From the NCBI GenBank assembly GCA_024638355.1, contig JAHEKO010000017.1, forward strand, positions 1 to 18,646: DNA of 18,646 nucleotides. Reading direction: 5' to 3'. This DNA is from Acidobacteriota bacterium. GTDB lineage: Bacteria; Acidobacteriota; Thermoanaerobaculia; Multivoradales; JAHEKO01. The number at the start of each line of letters is the position of its first letter. Within the stretch, counting starts at the first letter, position 1. This document shows, piece after piece, positions 1-7,689 of the stretch. A program made the translations under genes and the position numbers. The notes beneath the pieces were generated by a model that did no database searches, had not been told where the DNA came from, and saw only the letters and a program-made list of their open reading frames with translations.

Positions 1-2
1 AC

Positions 3-1322
3 TTCATCATGGGCGCCTCGATCTTCAGCGCCTTCGCGTTTCTCGGCGGCCCGGGCTGGGCCTACTCGCGCGGCGCGGCGTCGTTCTACATCCTGGCCTA
101 CGCCGCGATCGGCCTCACCCCCTGGTACTTCCTGGCGCCGAAGATCTCGCGGCTCGGGCGCCGGCGCGGCTACGTGACCCAGGCGGAGCTGTTCGCCGAC
201 CGCTTCCAGTCCAGGGCGCTATCGGCAATCCTGGCCGTCATCTCCGTGCTCGGCTTCCTCCCCTACCTCACGCTCCAGATCAAGGGCGCGGGCTACGTCT
301 TTTCGATCGTCAGCGAAGGCCGCATTCCGATCTGGGCGGGCGCGCTGATCGCCTACGCAGTGGTGCTGGTCTACGTCTTTCGTAGCGGCGTGCTCGGCGT
401 CGCCTGGACCAACACCATGCAGGGCGTCTTCATGCTGGTGCTCGCCTGGTCGCTGGGCCTCTACCTGCCGGCCAAGCTCTACGGCGGGGTCGGACCCATG
501 TTCGAGCAGCTCGCCGACCAGGTACCCGAGATGCTGCGCGCGCCGGGCCTGGCCGCCGACGGCCGTCCCTGGACCTGGGGCGGATACTCGAGCGCCGTGG
601 CGATCTCGGCCCTGGGCTTCAGCATGTGGCCGCACTACTTCATGCGCATCTTCACCGCCCGGAGCGAGCGCACGCTGAAGAAGATGGTGGTCTTCTATCC
701 GACCTTCGGGATCTTCCTCATTCCGATCCTGTTGATCGGCTTCTGCGGCATCCTGCGCTTCCCGGGAGTCGAGCCGGCCGACACCATTCTGCCGACGATC
801 CTCACCTCGTTGGACCTGCCGCCGGTAGTCATCGGCCTGTTCTGCGCCGGCGCCCTGGCGGCCTCGATGTCGACCGGCGACGCCCTGCTCCACGCCTCGG
901 GCTCGGTCCTGGTGCGCGACATCTACCGGGTGCTGATCCGGCCCGACATGGACGACGCGCAGCAGACCCGGCTGATCCGCATCCTGGTGGTCCTGGTCGG
1001 CGCGCTGGCCTTCTACTTCGCCGTCGTTTCCGACCTGTCGCTGGTGCTCATGCTGCTTCTGTCGTACGGCTTCGTGGCGCAGATCATGCCGGTCTTCGTG
1101 GCCACGTTCTTCTGGCCTCGAGCCAGCCGCGCGGGCGTGCTGGCCGGACTGATCGCGGGCTGCCTGGTCACCGCGATCTGGAACCTCCGGCCCGAGCTGC
1201 AGTGGAACGAGATCCACCCGGGATTGTGGGGATTGGCGGCGCACGTCGCGGTGCTGGTCGTGGTGTCGCTGGCGACGACTCCGATCCCGCGCGAGCATGC
1301 GCGCCCCTTCGTAGAGGACTAG
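3..1322 (+). CDS. Sodium:solute symporter (SSS/SLC5-like), 5' partial
   Basis: Polytopic inner-membrane protein of the sodium:solute symporter family, which couples Na+ influx to uptake of a small organic solute. The substrate cannot be told from the sequence. The frame is open from base 3 (Phe-Ile before the first Met at 9), and the first visible residues (MGASIFSAFAFLGGPGWAYS) correspond to an internal helix of the family, so the true start and first helix lie outside the window. The visible 437 residues hold about 11 hydrophobic segments. The G-Y-V-T-x-A-E loop with a following D-R-F, the W-T-N-T-x-Q-G-V-F helix and the A-A-S-M-S-T-G-D-A segment are typical SSS landmarks. The last is the Ser/Thr-rich helix that forms the second sodium site in structurally known members. 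It ends in a short polar tail 21 bp from the convergent M20 gene. Family assignment is firm; the exact subfamily is not. Confidence 0.88.
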   Translation, partial: FIMGASIFSAFAFLGGPGWAYSRGAASFYILAYAAIGLTPWYFLAPKISRLGRRRGYVTQAELFADRFQSRALSAILAVISVLGFLPYLTLQIKGAGYVFSIVSEGRIPIWAGALIAYAVVLVYVFRSGVLGVAWTNTMQGVFMLVLAWSLGLYLPAKLYGGVGPMFEQLADQVPEMLRAPGLAADGRPWTWGGYSSAVAISALGFSMWPHYFMRIFTARSERTLKKMVVFYPTFGIFLIPILLIGFCGILRFPGVEPADTILPTILTSLDLPPVVIGLFCAGALAASMSTGDALLHASGSVLVRDIYRVLIRPDMDDAQQTRLIRILVVLVGALAFYFAVVSDLSLVLMLLLSYGFVAQIMPVFVATFFWPRASRAGVLAGLIAGCLVTAIWNLRPELQWNEIHPGLWGLAAHVAVLVVVSLATTPIPREHARPFVED

Positions 1323-1343
1323 CCTGTCTTCAAGGACGCGGGC

Positions 1344-2558
1344 TCAGTTCGAGGACACCGAATCGAGAGCCGTCGCCCGGCTGGTGAGCTCGCGGGCGAA
1401 CGCCTCATTGACGTCGAGCGCCGCCGCCAGCTGCCCGATCTCGATGTGCTCGTCGACGGTATGGGCGAGGCGCTCGTCGCCGGGGCCGAATCCCACCGGC
1501 TCACACCCCGCAGCGGCGAAATGCCCGCCATCGGTGGCGAACGACCAGACGCCGACCCCCGGCGGACGCCCCAGCGCGGCTTCGGCCAGACCGCGGGCGG
1601 CCTCGACCAGCGGATGGCTCTCGGCCAGCAGATAGGACGGGTTGTTGGCCGGGATCGGCGCGTGCACGCCGGTGTAGGTCACCCGATCCTGGGTGGGGAT
1701 GGTGAGCTCGGCCCTCGCCCCCGGCTCGAGCACGTCGTCGACCAGCTCCTGCAGCCGAGCGAGAACGACCTCCTCGGTCTCGCCGGGCACGTTGCGCCAA
1801 TCGAGCGTCTGCGCGACCTCGGCGGGGATCACGTTGGCGCTGCTCTGATCGGTCGCGACCAGGGTCGGCGCCACCGTGCTCGCCCCCAGCTCGCCGGCCT
1901 CGGAGTGCTCTATGGAGCTCAGGCCGTCGAGAAAACGGGCGAGCGAGTAGAGCGGGTTGACGCCGCTCGCCGGAACGCTGGCGTGGACGCTCTTGCCGAA
2001 GATCCGCAGGACGAGCTCGATGCGGCCGCGATGCCCGCGCCGAATGTGAAGCCGGCTCGGCTCGCCGACGACGATCAGCCGGGCCGGCGGGCTGGCTGCC
2101 AGGTGCCGCGCGCCGACACCGCCGATCTCCTCCTGGACGACGGCGGTGACCCACACGTCGCCCGGCGGCGGAGCGCCGCCGATCAGGCGCGCGGCGCCGT
2201 AGACCTGTGCCGCGAGCGGCCCCTTGATGTCGACTGCGCCGCGGCCCCAGACGCGGCCGTCTCGGATCTCGGCCGCGAACGGCGGGTGCGGCCAGGCCGA
2301 CGGGTCGCCGACGTCGACGTGATCCAGATGCGTGTTGAGCATCAGCGGCTCGGCGTCGCCGCCGCCGGCGATGCGGCCCAGGGCGTTGCCGACCTCGTCG
2401 CGCCTGACGTCGACGTAGCCCAGCCGGTCCATCTCCTCGCAGACCAGAGCAGCCAGCGATCCCTCGAGCCCGGGGAGGCTCTCCGTGCGGATCAGTCGCC
2501 GCAGAAAGCCCGTGCAGGGCTCGAGATCCGCCGGAGTGGCTGCCGAGCGCGGGCTCAC
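1344..2558 (-). CDS. M20-family metallohydrolase (ArgE/DapE/YgeY-like)
   Basis: Cytoplasmic co-catalytic zinc hydrolase of the M20 peptidase/deacylase family, cleaving an amide bond in a small N-acyl amino acid or peptide. Length is 404 residues, normal for the family. First metal motif T-H-L-D-H (His77, Asp79), bridging Asp110 in W-G-R-G-A-V-D, catalytic Glu143 and metal-binding Glu144 in V-Q-E-E, a further Glu in V-V-G-E-P, and a C-terminal His in L-A-H-T-V-D-E-H are all present, so it should be active. The G-D-P-S-x-W stretch and the Y-T-G segment recall YgeY-type members more than classical DapE. I chose the GTG at 2558 because it overlaps the TGA of the upstream M48 gene (GTGA), which implies translational coupling, and because the M20 homology begins right after it. 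The exact substrate is unknown. Confidence 0.87.
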   Translation of the reverse strand: MSPRSAATPADLEPCTGFLRRLIRTESLPGLEGSLAALVCEEMDRLGYVDVRRDEVGNALGRIAGGGDAEPLMLNTHLDHVDVGDPSAWPHPPFAAEIRDGRVWGRGAVDIKGPLAAQVYGAARLIGGAPPPGDVWVTAVVQEEIGGVGARHLAASPPARLIVVGEPSRLHIRRGHRGRIELVLRIFGKSVHASVPASGVNPLYSLARFLDGLSSIEHSEAGELGASTVAPTLVATDQSSANVIPAEVAQTLDWRNVPGETEEVVLARLQELVDDVLEPGARAELTIPTQDRVTYTGVHAPIPANNPSYLLAESHPLVEAARGLAEAALGRPPGVGVWSFATDGGHFAAAGCEPVGFGPGDERLAHTVDEHIEIGQLAAALDVNEAFARELTSRATALDSVSSN

Positions 2559-4018
2559 TGCGGGCGACCCCCGATCACGCGCTTGGCGCCGACCCCCGCC
2601 GGAAGCGAGCCGCCGGCGTCGACGTGGTTGATGAGCGCCAGCGTGTCGAGCGGAATCGACGAGGGAAAGCGCGAGTTGAAGGCTTCGATGGGCAGCGACT
2701 CGCGCAGGTCGACGATCTCGACGCGCGCCGGCTGCACCTCGAGCGCCGCGCGATTGGTCAGCCGTGCGAAGCTCCCGATGAAGTCGCCAAACGTCCCGCG
2801 ATAGCTGTTCCACTTGGCCTCTGGCGTGTATCCGAGCATCTCGTAGGTGTTCTCGCCGTAGCGAACGAAGCCGACGACGCCGCGTAACCGCCCCTGCTGC
2901 GTGTCGGCCGCGAACTCGATCGAGGCGGCGGGGTTGCCGTTGACCCGCGACGACCGAACCCGCCCCGCCTCGATCCCCTCCTGATTCGCGAACTCCCGAG
3001 CGGCCGCGACCGGATCCTCCTGCTGGGCGAGCTGCAGTCGCAGGATCGCGTCTTCGGCCGAGCTGATCCCGGCGACGACCGTCTTCTGATTGATCGTCTT
3101 CCACTCGCTCGGGAACTGCACCTGGAACGCCAGGTCCGGGTGCAGGAAGAGCCCGTTCTCGAAATAGCCCTCGCGCGGATTGACGCCGAAGACCATGCCG
3201 TCGAGGCGCCGATAGTAGGCTTCGCGGTTGACCTTGGCGCCGTCGAAGTCCTGGCTCATGGCCGCCACCAGGTCGCGTAGCCGATCGCGGCGGGCTCCGG
3301 GGTCGGGATGGGTCGACAGGTAGGCGGGGATCCTCCCCGAGCCCGACGACTCGCTGACGCGCTGGAGCACCGTGAACACCTCCGGGCCCTCACGTGGGTC
3401 CCAGCCGCCCCGCACGCTGTAGCGCAGTCCCAGCTCGTCCGCCTGCCGCTCGTCGTCGCGCGAGTACTTCAAGAAGAGCAGTCCGAGGCCGGCCGAGGCG
3501 AGGTCGCTGAGCGCGGCCAGCTCGGAATTGAGGACCGAGCCGATGCCGAGACCGATTCCCAGAAGCTGCTGCTTGCTCATCTGGTTGACTCCGTGACGCG
3601 CGGTCACATGGCCGATCTCGTGACCCAGCACCGACACCAGCTCGGCCTCGCTGTTGAGGTGCGTCATGATGCCCCGGGTCACGTAGATGAAGCCTCCCGG
3701 CAGCGCGAACGCGTTGACCGTGGGGTCGTCGATCACCCGGAACGTCCAGGGCAGATGCGGCCGTTCCGACTTCGCCGCCAGCTCGGTACCGAGCCGATGG
3801 ACGTAGGCCTGCGCCTCGTCGTCTGGATAGAGCCCCATCTGGGCGACGATCTGTTGATCGGCTTCCTGCCCCATCGCGATCTCTTGCGACTCGGGGATGA
3901 GGTTGATCTGCTGCTTGCCGGTCGCCGGGTTGACCGAGCAGTTCGACAGCAGCACGGCGAGCGGTAGCGCCGCCAGCGGCGCCCACCGAAGAATCGGAAG
4001 CCTGTTCCTCCTGTCCAT
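2555..4018 (-). CDS. M48-family lipoprotein metalloprotease (BepA/LoiP-like with C-terminal LysM-like domain)
   Basis: Zinc metalloprotease expected to be anchored by lipid on the periplasmic side and to act in envelope protein quality control, as BepA/LoiP relatives do. The 487-residue product starts with an Arg-rich n-region and hydrophobic h-region ending in the lipobox L-S-N-C (Cys27), followed by the family phrase N-P-A-T-G-K-Q. Catalytic H-E-I-G-H is at residues 133-137, with the third zinc ligand Glu190 in Y-S-R-D-D-E-R-Q-A-D. After the peptidase domain come a segment beginning near G-V-N-P-R-E-G-Y and a C-terminal part (E-A-F-N-S-R-F-P through A-L-I-N-H-V) that resembles the LysM-like tail of this group. 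ATG at 4018 is preceded by AGGAAAGGACT, a good Shine-Dalgarno. It is the first gene of a two-gene unit with the M20 hydrolase. The open frame continues far upstream, antisense to the MATE gene, but nothing there is protein-like. Confidence 0.9.
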   Translation of the reverse strand: MDRRNRLPILRWAPLAALPLAVLLSNCSVNPATGKQQINLIPESQEIAMGQEADQQIVAQMGLYPDDEAQAYVHRLGTELAAKSERPHLPWTFRVIDDPTVNAFALPGGFIYVTRGIMTHLNSEAELVSVLGHEIGHVTARHGVNQMSKQQLLGIGLGIGSVLNSELAALSDLASAGLGLLFLKYSRDDERQADELGLRYSVRGGWDPREGPEVFTVLQRVSESSGSGRIPAYLSTHPDPGARRDRLRDLVAAMSQDFDGAKVNREAYYRRLDGMVFGVNPREGYFENGLFLHPDLAFQVQFPSEWKTINQKTVVAGISSAEDAILRLQLAQQEDPVAAAREFANQEGIEAGRVRSSRVNGNPAASIEFAADTQQGRLRGVVGFVRYGENTYEMLGYTPEAKWNSYRGTFGDFIGSFARLTNRAALEVQPARVEIVDLRESLPIEAFNSRFPSSIPLDTLALINHVDAGGSLPAGVGAKRVIGGRPQ

Positions 4019-4064
4019 CGAGAGTCCTTTCCTGGTCGCGAAGGTGCGAAAAACTCGAGATCCG

Positions 4065-4070
4065 AGTCTA
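4065..4070 (-). promoter_or_regulatory. Candidate -10 box for the M48 gene
   Basis: On the minus strand the bases read GATAGACT; TAGACT is a plausible -10 hexamer 46 bp before the M48 ATG, leaving a leader of about 40 nt that holds the AGGAAAGG ribosome site. No convincing -35 hexamer is visible. A second TAGACT lies on the opposite strand at 4105-4110, giving a divergent pair. Confidence 0.35.
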
Positions 4071-4104
4071 TCCCGGCGCCGGCGGCAGCGCGGTCTCGGC
4101 CCGA

Positions 4105-4110
4105 TAGACT
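4105..4110 (+). promoter_or_regulatory. Candidate -10 box giving a leaderless MATE transcript
   Basis: TAGACT ends 7 bp before the GTG at 4118, so transcription would start at or next to the start codon. There is no Shine-Dalgarno in front of the GTG, which agrees with leaderless initiation. The same arrangement, with the same 7-bp spacing, is seen before the dehydrogenase at 16410. No clear -35 box is present. Confidence 0.4.
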
Positions 4111-4117
4111 GCGCCTC

Positions 4118-5479
4118 GTGCCGGTCCCGGAATCGACCGCCGACCCGGACAGCGCCGCCGCGCCCGGCCTGGGCCTCCGCTTCGCCCGTCTGAGCGGCTA
4201 CAACATCCTCTCGAACGTGACCGTGCCCCTCGCGGCCCTGGTGGACACCGCGCTGCTCGGTCATCTGCCCGAGATCCACTTTCTGGCCGGCGTCGCACTC
4301 GCCTCGGTGCTCTTCGAGTACGTCTACTGGACCTTCGGTTTCCTGCGCATGGGCACCACCGGCATCACCGCCCAGGCGGTCGGCCGCCGGAACCGGTCGG
4401 AGACCTATCTCACGCTCTACCGCTCGCTGGCCATCGCCATCGGTTTCGGCCTGCTGCTGCTCGCGCTGCGCCGGCCGCTGGCGGACGCCGGCTTCGCGCT
4501 TCTCGCGAGCCCTTCGGCCGCCGTCGAGGCCGCCGGCCGCGAGTATTTCGCCGCACGCGTCTGGGGCGCGCCCGCGGTACTCGCCAATTTCGCCTTCCTC
4601 GGCTGGTTCCTGGGACGAGAGGACGGACGCGGCGTTCTCGTCATGACGGTGACCGCGAACCTCGTCAATATCGGCCTCGACTACCTCTTCATCGTGCGCT
4701 TCGGCTGGGCGGCCGCCGGCGCCGGCGCCGCCACCGCGGCCAGCCAGTACGCCATGCTGACCATCGCGGTCACCCTCTTCTTCGGCCGCTACCGCGCGTT
4801 CCGCTGGCGCTGGCGCGAGGTGGGAGATCCGCAGCGGTTGCGGCGGCTGCTGTCGCTCAACCGCGACATCCTGATCCGCACCGTGGCGTTGATCACGACC
4901 TTCGCCCTCTTCACCAACTTCAGCGCCGTGCTCGGCACCGCGACTCTCGCCGCCAACGCGATACTCGGCCGCATCCAGATGCTCGCCGCCTTCCTGATCG
5001 ACGGCTGCGCCTTCGCCACCGAGAGCCTCGCGGGAGTGCTCTGGGGCTCGGGGCGTCGATCGGCCCTGGAGCGGCTTCGGCGTGTCGCGCTCACCAGCGG
5101 CGTCGCCTTGACCGTACCCTTCTCGATCGCCATCGCCTTCGCTCCACGCGGTCTGCTGAGTCTCTTCACCTCGCACGGCCCGAGCCTCGAAGAGGCCCTT
5201 CGTGTCGGCTGGTGGCTGATCCCCGTGTTGAGCGTCGGCTCGGTCGCCTACATCTACGACGGCCTGTTCCTCGGCCTGACCGCCGGGCGGGCGCTCCGCA
5301 ACACCATGCTGGCGAGCACCGTGCTCGGCTTCTTGCCGCTCGCGCTGCTGGCGCTGCACCTCGGGCGGAATCACCTCCTCTGGGCCGCCATGCTGGTCTA
5401 CATGATCGGTCGCGCGGCGGGCCTCGAGGTGGCCTACCGCGCTCGCCGGGGACCGGCGGCCGGCGCCCGCGCCGCTTGA
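4118..5479 (+). CDS. MATE-family efflux transporter (DinF-like)
   Basis: Inner-membrane secondary exporter of the MOP/MATE superfamily, expected to expel cationic or amphiphilic compounds in exchange for Na+ or H+. The 453-residue product has about 12 hydrophobic segments. The first helix contains S-N-V-T-V-P-L-A-A-L-V-D-T-A-L-L-G-H-L, the classical MATE TM1 signature (P-L-x-x-x-x-D-T-x-x-x-G). This is followed by the aromatic E-Y-V-Y-W-T-F-G-F-L-R-M-G-T-T-G-x-T-A-Q-A segment typical of the DinF branch. GTG at 4118 is chosen because it sits 7 bp after a TAGACT box and because about 20 residues of polar N-terminus precede the first helix, as is normal. It is divergent from the M48 gene with a 99-bp gap. 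The drug or metabolite exported cannot be inferred. Confidence 0.9.
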   Translation: MPVPESTADPDSAAAPGLGLRFARLSGYNILSNVTVPLAALVDTALLGHLPEIHFLAGVALASVLFEYVYWTFGFLRMGTTGITAQAVGRRNRSETYLTLYRSLAIAIGFGLLLLALRRPLADAGFALLASPSAAVEAAGREYFAARVWGAPAVLANFAFLGWFLGREDGRGVLVMTVTANLVNIGLDYLFIVRFGWAAAGAGAATAASQYAMLTIAVTLFFGRYRAFRWRWREVGDPQRLRRLLSLNRDILIRTVALITTFALFTNFSAVLGTATLAANAILGRIQMLAAFLIDGCAFATESLAGVLWGSGRRSALERLRRVALTSGVALTVPFSIAIAFAPRGLLSLFTSHGPSLEEALRVGWWLIPVLSVGSVAYIYDGLFLGLTAGRALRNTMLASTVLGFLPLALLALHLGRNHLLWAAMLVYMIGRAAGLEVAYRARRGPAAGARAA

Positions 5480-5815
5480 CCTCGCTGCAACCGGTTGCCG
5501 GAGACGCTCATTGGCGGGCCTCCGTCGCCCAGGCGTCGGCCCTGGCGGACCCACCCAGGGGGGTGGACTTCGGAACCGGGGTTACATGTAGGCTCGGGTA
5601 GCGGATTGGAGAGGATCCGGCGTCGGCCGCCCGGGATTGGGAGGCGCGCCCTTTGTTGCATTACGCTCCTTATGACCTCTTGTTGGGAAGAGATCAAGCC
5701 AGTCCAAGAAACCTCTAGCTCATTGCGCCCTGGGCTAGAATTCCGCTAGCTGACCCAACAATTCGGGTGGGCGTGTCCGGGCCGGGGAGAGCACTTTCCG
5801 GGCCCCGAGAGACCA
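5480..5815. other. 336-bp intergenic region between the MATE and sigma-factor genes
   Basis: No credible gene is seen on either strand. The region is somewhat less GC-rich than its neighbours between about 5650 and 5770. It contains a short stem-loop (5551-5566, CCACCC/GGGTGG, loop of 4) without a T-run, which could act at the end of the MATE transcript. A TAGAAT hexamer at 5736-5741 is the best, still weak, -10 candidate for the sigma factor. The two-box motif found elsewhere in this locus is absent here. Confidence 0.5.
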
Positions 5816-6430
5816 ATGACGAGAGGACGACAGCTCGCCGGCCGAGCCTCCGCTCCGCGAGGGCCTCATCGCGGTTGGGAGGACAAGCGTCTCGTCGCCG
5901 CCTGTCTGAAGGGCGAGGAGGAAGCGTGGAGCGCACTGGTCGACAAGTACAAGAACCTGATCTACGCGATCGCGCTGCGCTACGGCGCGAGCTCCTCGGA
6001 AGCGGCGGACATCTTCCAGGCGGTCTGGCTCGACGCCTACTCCGAGCTCGACAAGCTACGCAAGACGGGCTCGGTGCGGGCCTGGTTGATCACCGTCACC
6101 CGTAACAAGTGCTATCACGCGATGCAGAGGAAGAGACGCATCGCGGCGCGCATGTCAGACGCCGGCGACGACCTGGAGGCCTATTCGGATCTGACAATCG
6201 ACCCCGTGGCGATCGAGGATCTGGAGCGCGATCAACTCGTGCGAGACGCGGTCGGCAAGCTGCCGCCCCGCTGCCGTGAGCTGGTCCGGCTGCTCTTCTA
6301 CGAGGAGCCGCCGATCCCCTACAAAGAGGTCGCGAGTCGGCTCGGTCTCGCAATCGGCTCGATCGGCTTCATCCGCGGTCGCTGCCTGCAGAAGCTCCGG
6401 CGGTCGCTCGAAGGTCGGGAGCTCGGGTGA
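5816..6430 (+). CDS. ECF-type RNA polymerase sigma factor
   Basis: Alternative sigma-70 family factor with regions 2 and 4 only, directing RNA polymerase to a dedicated set of promoters. Its 204 residues are normal for an ECF factor. Region 2 spans about residues 30-95: an L-V-D-K-Y-K-N-L-I-Y start, then A-A-D-I-F-Q-A-V-W-L-D-A-Y (region 2.2) and W-L-I-T-V-T-R-N-K (region 2.4). Region 4 spans about residues 143-200, starting at A-V-G-K-L-P-P-R-C-R-E-L-V-R-L-L and followed by Y-K-E-V-A-S-R-L-G-L-A-I-G-S-I-G, a helix-turn-helix for the -35 element. The first 20 residues are a basic, low-complexity extension. The start ATG has only a weak GAGAG ahead. No anti-sigma gene is immediately adjacent; the zinc-finger-like protein at 11442 is the best candidate partner. 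Its probable targets are the four TATATCA-N15-CACCCTA sites downstream (inference). Confidence 0.92.
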   Translation: MTRGRQLAGRASAPRGPHRGWEDKRLVAACLKGEEEAWSALVDKYKNLIYAIALRYGASSSEAADIFQAVWLDAYSELDKLRKTGSVRAWLITVTRNKCYHAMQRKRRIAARMSDAGDDLEAYSDLTIDPVAIEDLERDQLVRDAVGKLPPRCRELVRLLFYEEPPIPYKEVASRLGLAIGSIGFIRGRCLQKLRRSLEGRELG

Positions 6431-6565
6431 CGGCGCCGCGGGCGACCTCCCCGGCGACGACGGACGGCCCGCTCGAGCGCTGACCAACTGGCTCTCGGAC
6501 CGGCCTGCGGGGGGACTTCGGTCGCGGCCGGCCGACCCTCTCGGGCCCCACCCGTGCGTGAGCCC

Positions 6566-6594
6566 TATATCAGGCCGAGCACTTGCGCACCCTA
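6566..6594 (+). promoter_or_regulatory. Two-box promoter motif, copy 1 (orphan)
   Basis: TATATCA at 6566-6572 and CACCCTA at 6588-6594, separated by 15 bp. The upstream box lies in CCTATATCAGGC, which is also found in copy 4. No start codon with a ribosome site follows within 100 bp; instead a strong hairpin begins 67 bp downstream. It could drive a non-coding RNA or a long leader for the HD-GYP gene. It shares both boxes and spacer length exactly with three other sites in the window. Confidence 0.72.
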
Positions 6595-6660
6595 TTTAGA
6601 AGCGAAGGCCGCGTGAGGCGTCAGCGGCACTCGGCTCTTCACCGGCACAACCCTGTGTGC

Positions 6661-6693
6661 GGGGCCTCGGCGGCGAATCGCCGCCGGGGCCCC
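6661..6693 (+). other. Very stable RNA hairpin (15-bp stem, AAT loop)
   Basis: The left arm 6661-6675 pairs with the right arm 6679-6693 over 15 base pairs with a single T-G wobble and a three-base loop. There is no T-run after it, so it is not a canonical intrinsic terminator. Its place downstream of an orphan promoter-like site suggests a structural element in a small RNA or leader, but a chance GC-rich inverted repeat cannot be excluded. Confidence 0.55.
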
Positions 6694-6899
6694 AACTTGC
6701 TGCCGGGCCCACTCCGCGAGGACCATCGCACAGCGATCGCCCCGGCCTCGACACGGTCGGAATGCTTCGAAAGCGCTCGGCTGCCGCTTTCCAAAAAAAG
6801 GCGCGTCAAGGCAGATGCACGTCTCGCCGCGGGACTCGGCTCGCGCCGAGCTCGACGACCGCCGCCACAGGAGCGCAACCCCGTCTTTGAATAATTCTA

Positions 6900-6928
6900 T
6901 ATATCAGTTCGATTCCTTCATCACCCTA
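6900..6928 (+). promoter_or_regulatory. Two-box promoter motif, copy 2 (HD-GYP gene)
   Basis: TATATCA at 6900-6906 and CACCCTA at 6922-6928 with a 15-bp spacer, embedded in an AT-rich patch. The downstream box ends 21 bp before the ATG at 6950, leaving a very short leader that carries GAGGAGGGAG as ribosome site. This is ideal geometry for boxes read as -35 and -10. Confidence 0.85.
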
Positions 6929-6949
6929 CTGGAGACGAGGAGGGAGTCG

Positions 6950-7666
6950 ATGTACCCGACCAGTGCGATCAATCGGCGAGCGCAGGTCCCAAAGACGACG
7001 GGAGCCGGGACCGCCGGCGAGCCCCTAGCGCTGCCGAACCCTCAGGTGCAGGAGCTCGAGGACGAGCTGAAGGTGACCCGTATGGGCACCTTGCACGCCC
7101 TGACCATGATGCTCGACATCAAGGACGTGAAGACCGGCAGGCACGCGACCCGGGTTGCGGAGTGGGCAGTGCGGGTCGCCGAGCGCATGGGGCTCGACGA
7201 CGAGGAGCTGCGCGACCTGGAGATCGCTTCCATTCTCCACGACATCGGCAAGGTCGGCATTCCCGACGCGATTCTGCTGAAGCCGGGGCGGCTGACCGAC
7301 TCGGAGATGCGGCTGGTCAAGCGTCATCCCGAGTTCGGCTGGGCGATGCTGCGCTCGATCCCGGGCTTCGAGCGGGTCAGCCTGCAGGTTCTCCACCATC
7401 ACGAGCGCTTCGACGGCGGGGGCTATCCGAGCGGGCTTGCTGGCGAGGCCATTCCGCTGGGCGCGAGGATCGTGGCGGTCGTCGACACCTTCGATGCGAT
7501 GATGTCGAATCGGCCCTACCGCCGGGGTCTCGGGGTCTCCGAGATCCTGGATCGCCTCGAGCCCGAGCAGGACGCCCAATTCGACGGCGAGATCCTGCGC
7601 CTGTTTCTCGACATCGCGGGCGAGCACGTCGGCGAGGTCGGCCAGATCCGCGGACCCTCCCTCTAG
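6950..7666 (+). CDS. HD-GYP domain phosphodiesterase
   Basis: Cytoplasmic metal-dependent phosphohydrolase of the HD-GYP class, which degrades cyclic di-GMP (some members act on other cyclic dinucleotides). The 238-residue protein has a disordered N-terminus of about 30 residues, a short charged helix (33-44) and then only the HD-GYP domain. His65, His97-Asp98 in I-L-H-D-I-G-K, His126, His149-151 in H-H-H-E-R-F-D-G-G-G-Y-P (155-160 carrying the GYP signature) and Asp179 in V-V-D-T-F-D-A-M are present, so it should be catalytic. No receiver or other sensor domain is fused, so control is probably transcriptional. ATG at 6950 is chosen over earlier in-frame starts because it follows a strong GAGGAGGGAG and a motif copy; earlier codons lie within the promoter. 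The next gene starts 24 bp downstream, suggesting co-transcription. Confidence 0.92.
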   Translation: MYPTSAINRRAQVPKTTGAGTAGEPLALPNPQVQELEDELKVTRMGTLHALTMMLDIKDVKTGRHATRVAEWAVRVAERMGLDDEELRDLEIASILHDIGKVGIPDAILLKPGRLTDSEMRLVKRHPEFGWAMLRSIPGFERVSLQVLHHHERFDGGGYPSGLAGEAIPLGARIVAVVDTFDAMMSNRPYRRGLGVSEILDRLEPEQDAQFDGEILRLFLDIAGEHVGEVGQIRGPSL

Positions 7667-7689
7667 GCTGATTTCATCGGAAACGAAGA

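Larger units (their letters stand above)
6431..6949. other. 519-bp non-coding stretch with two promoter-like motifs and a strong hairpin
   Basis: No reading frame here looks protein-like; those that are open are Arg/Pro/Ala-rich and lack a ribosome site. The stretch contains two copies of the two-box motif (6566-6594 and 6900-6928), a 15-bp stem hairpin (6661-6693), a shorter inverted repeat GAAAGCG/CGCTTTC ahead of a run of A (about 6768-6800), and an AT-rich patch right before the second motif. The distal motif has no gene directly after it, so the roughly 300 bp between the motifs may be a leader or a non-coding RNA. Confidence 0.5.

Noticed and set aside
4019..5554. Upstream extension of the M48 frame antisense to the MATE gene
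   Set aside because: The Met at 4018 has a strong ribosome site and begins a proper lipoprotein signal peptide; the upstream part is Gln/Glu/Arg/Gly-rich shadow of the MATE coding sequence.
6583..6894. Small protein-coding genes between the sigma factor and the HD-GYP gene
   Set aside because: The open frames start inside the promoter boxes or the hairpin, have no ribosome site, and give Arg/Pro/Ala-rich sequence typical of non-coding GC-rich DNA.
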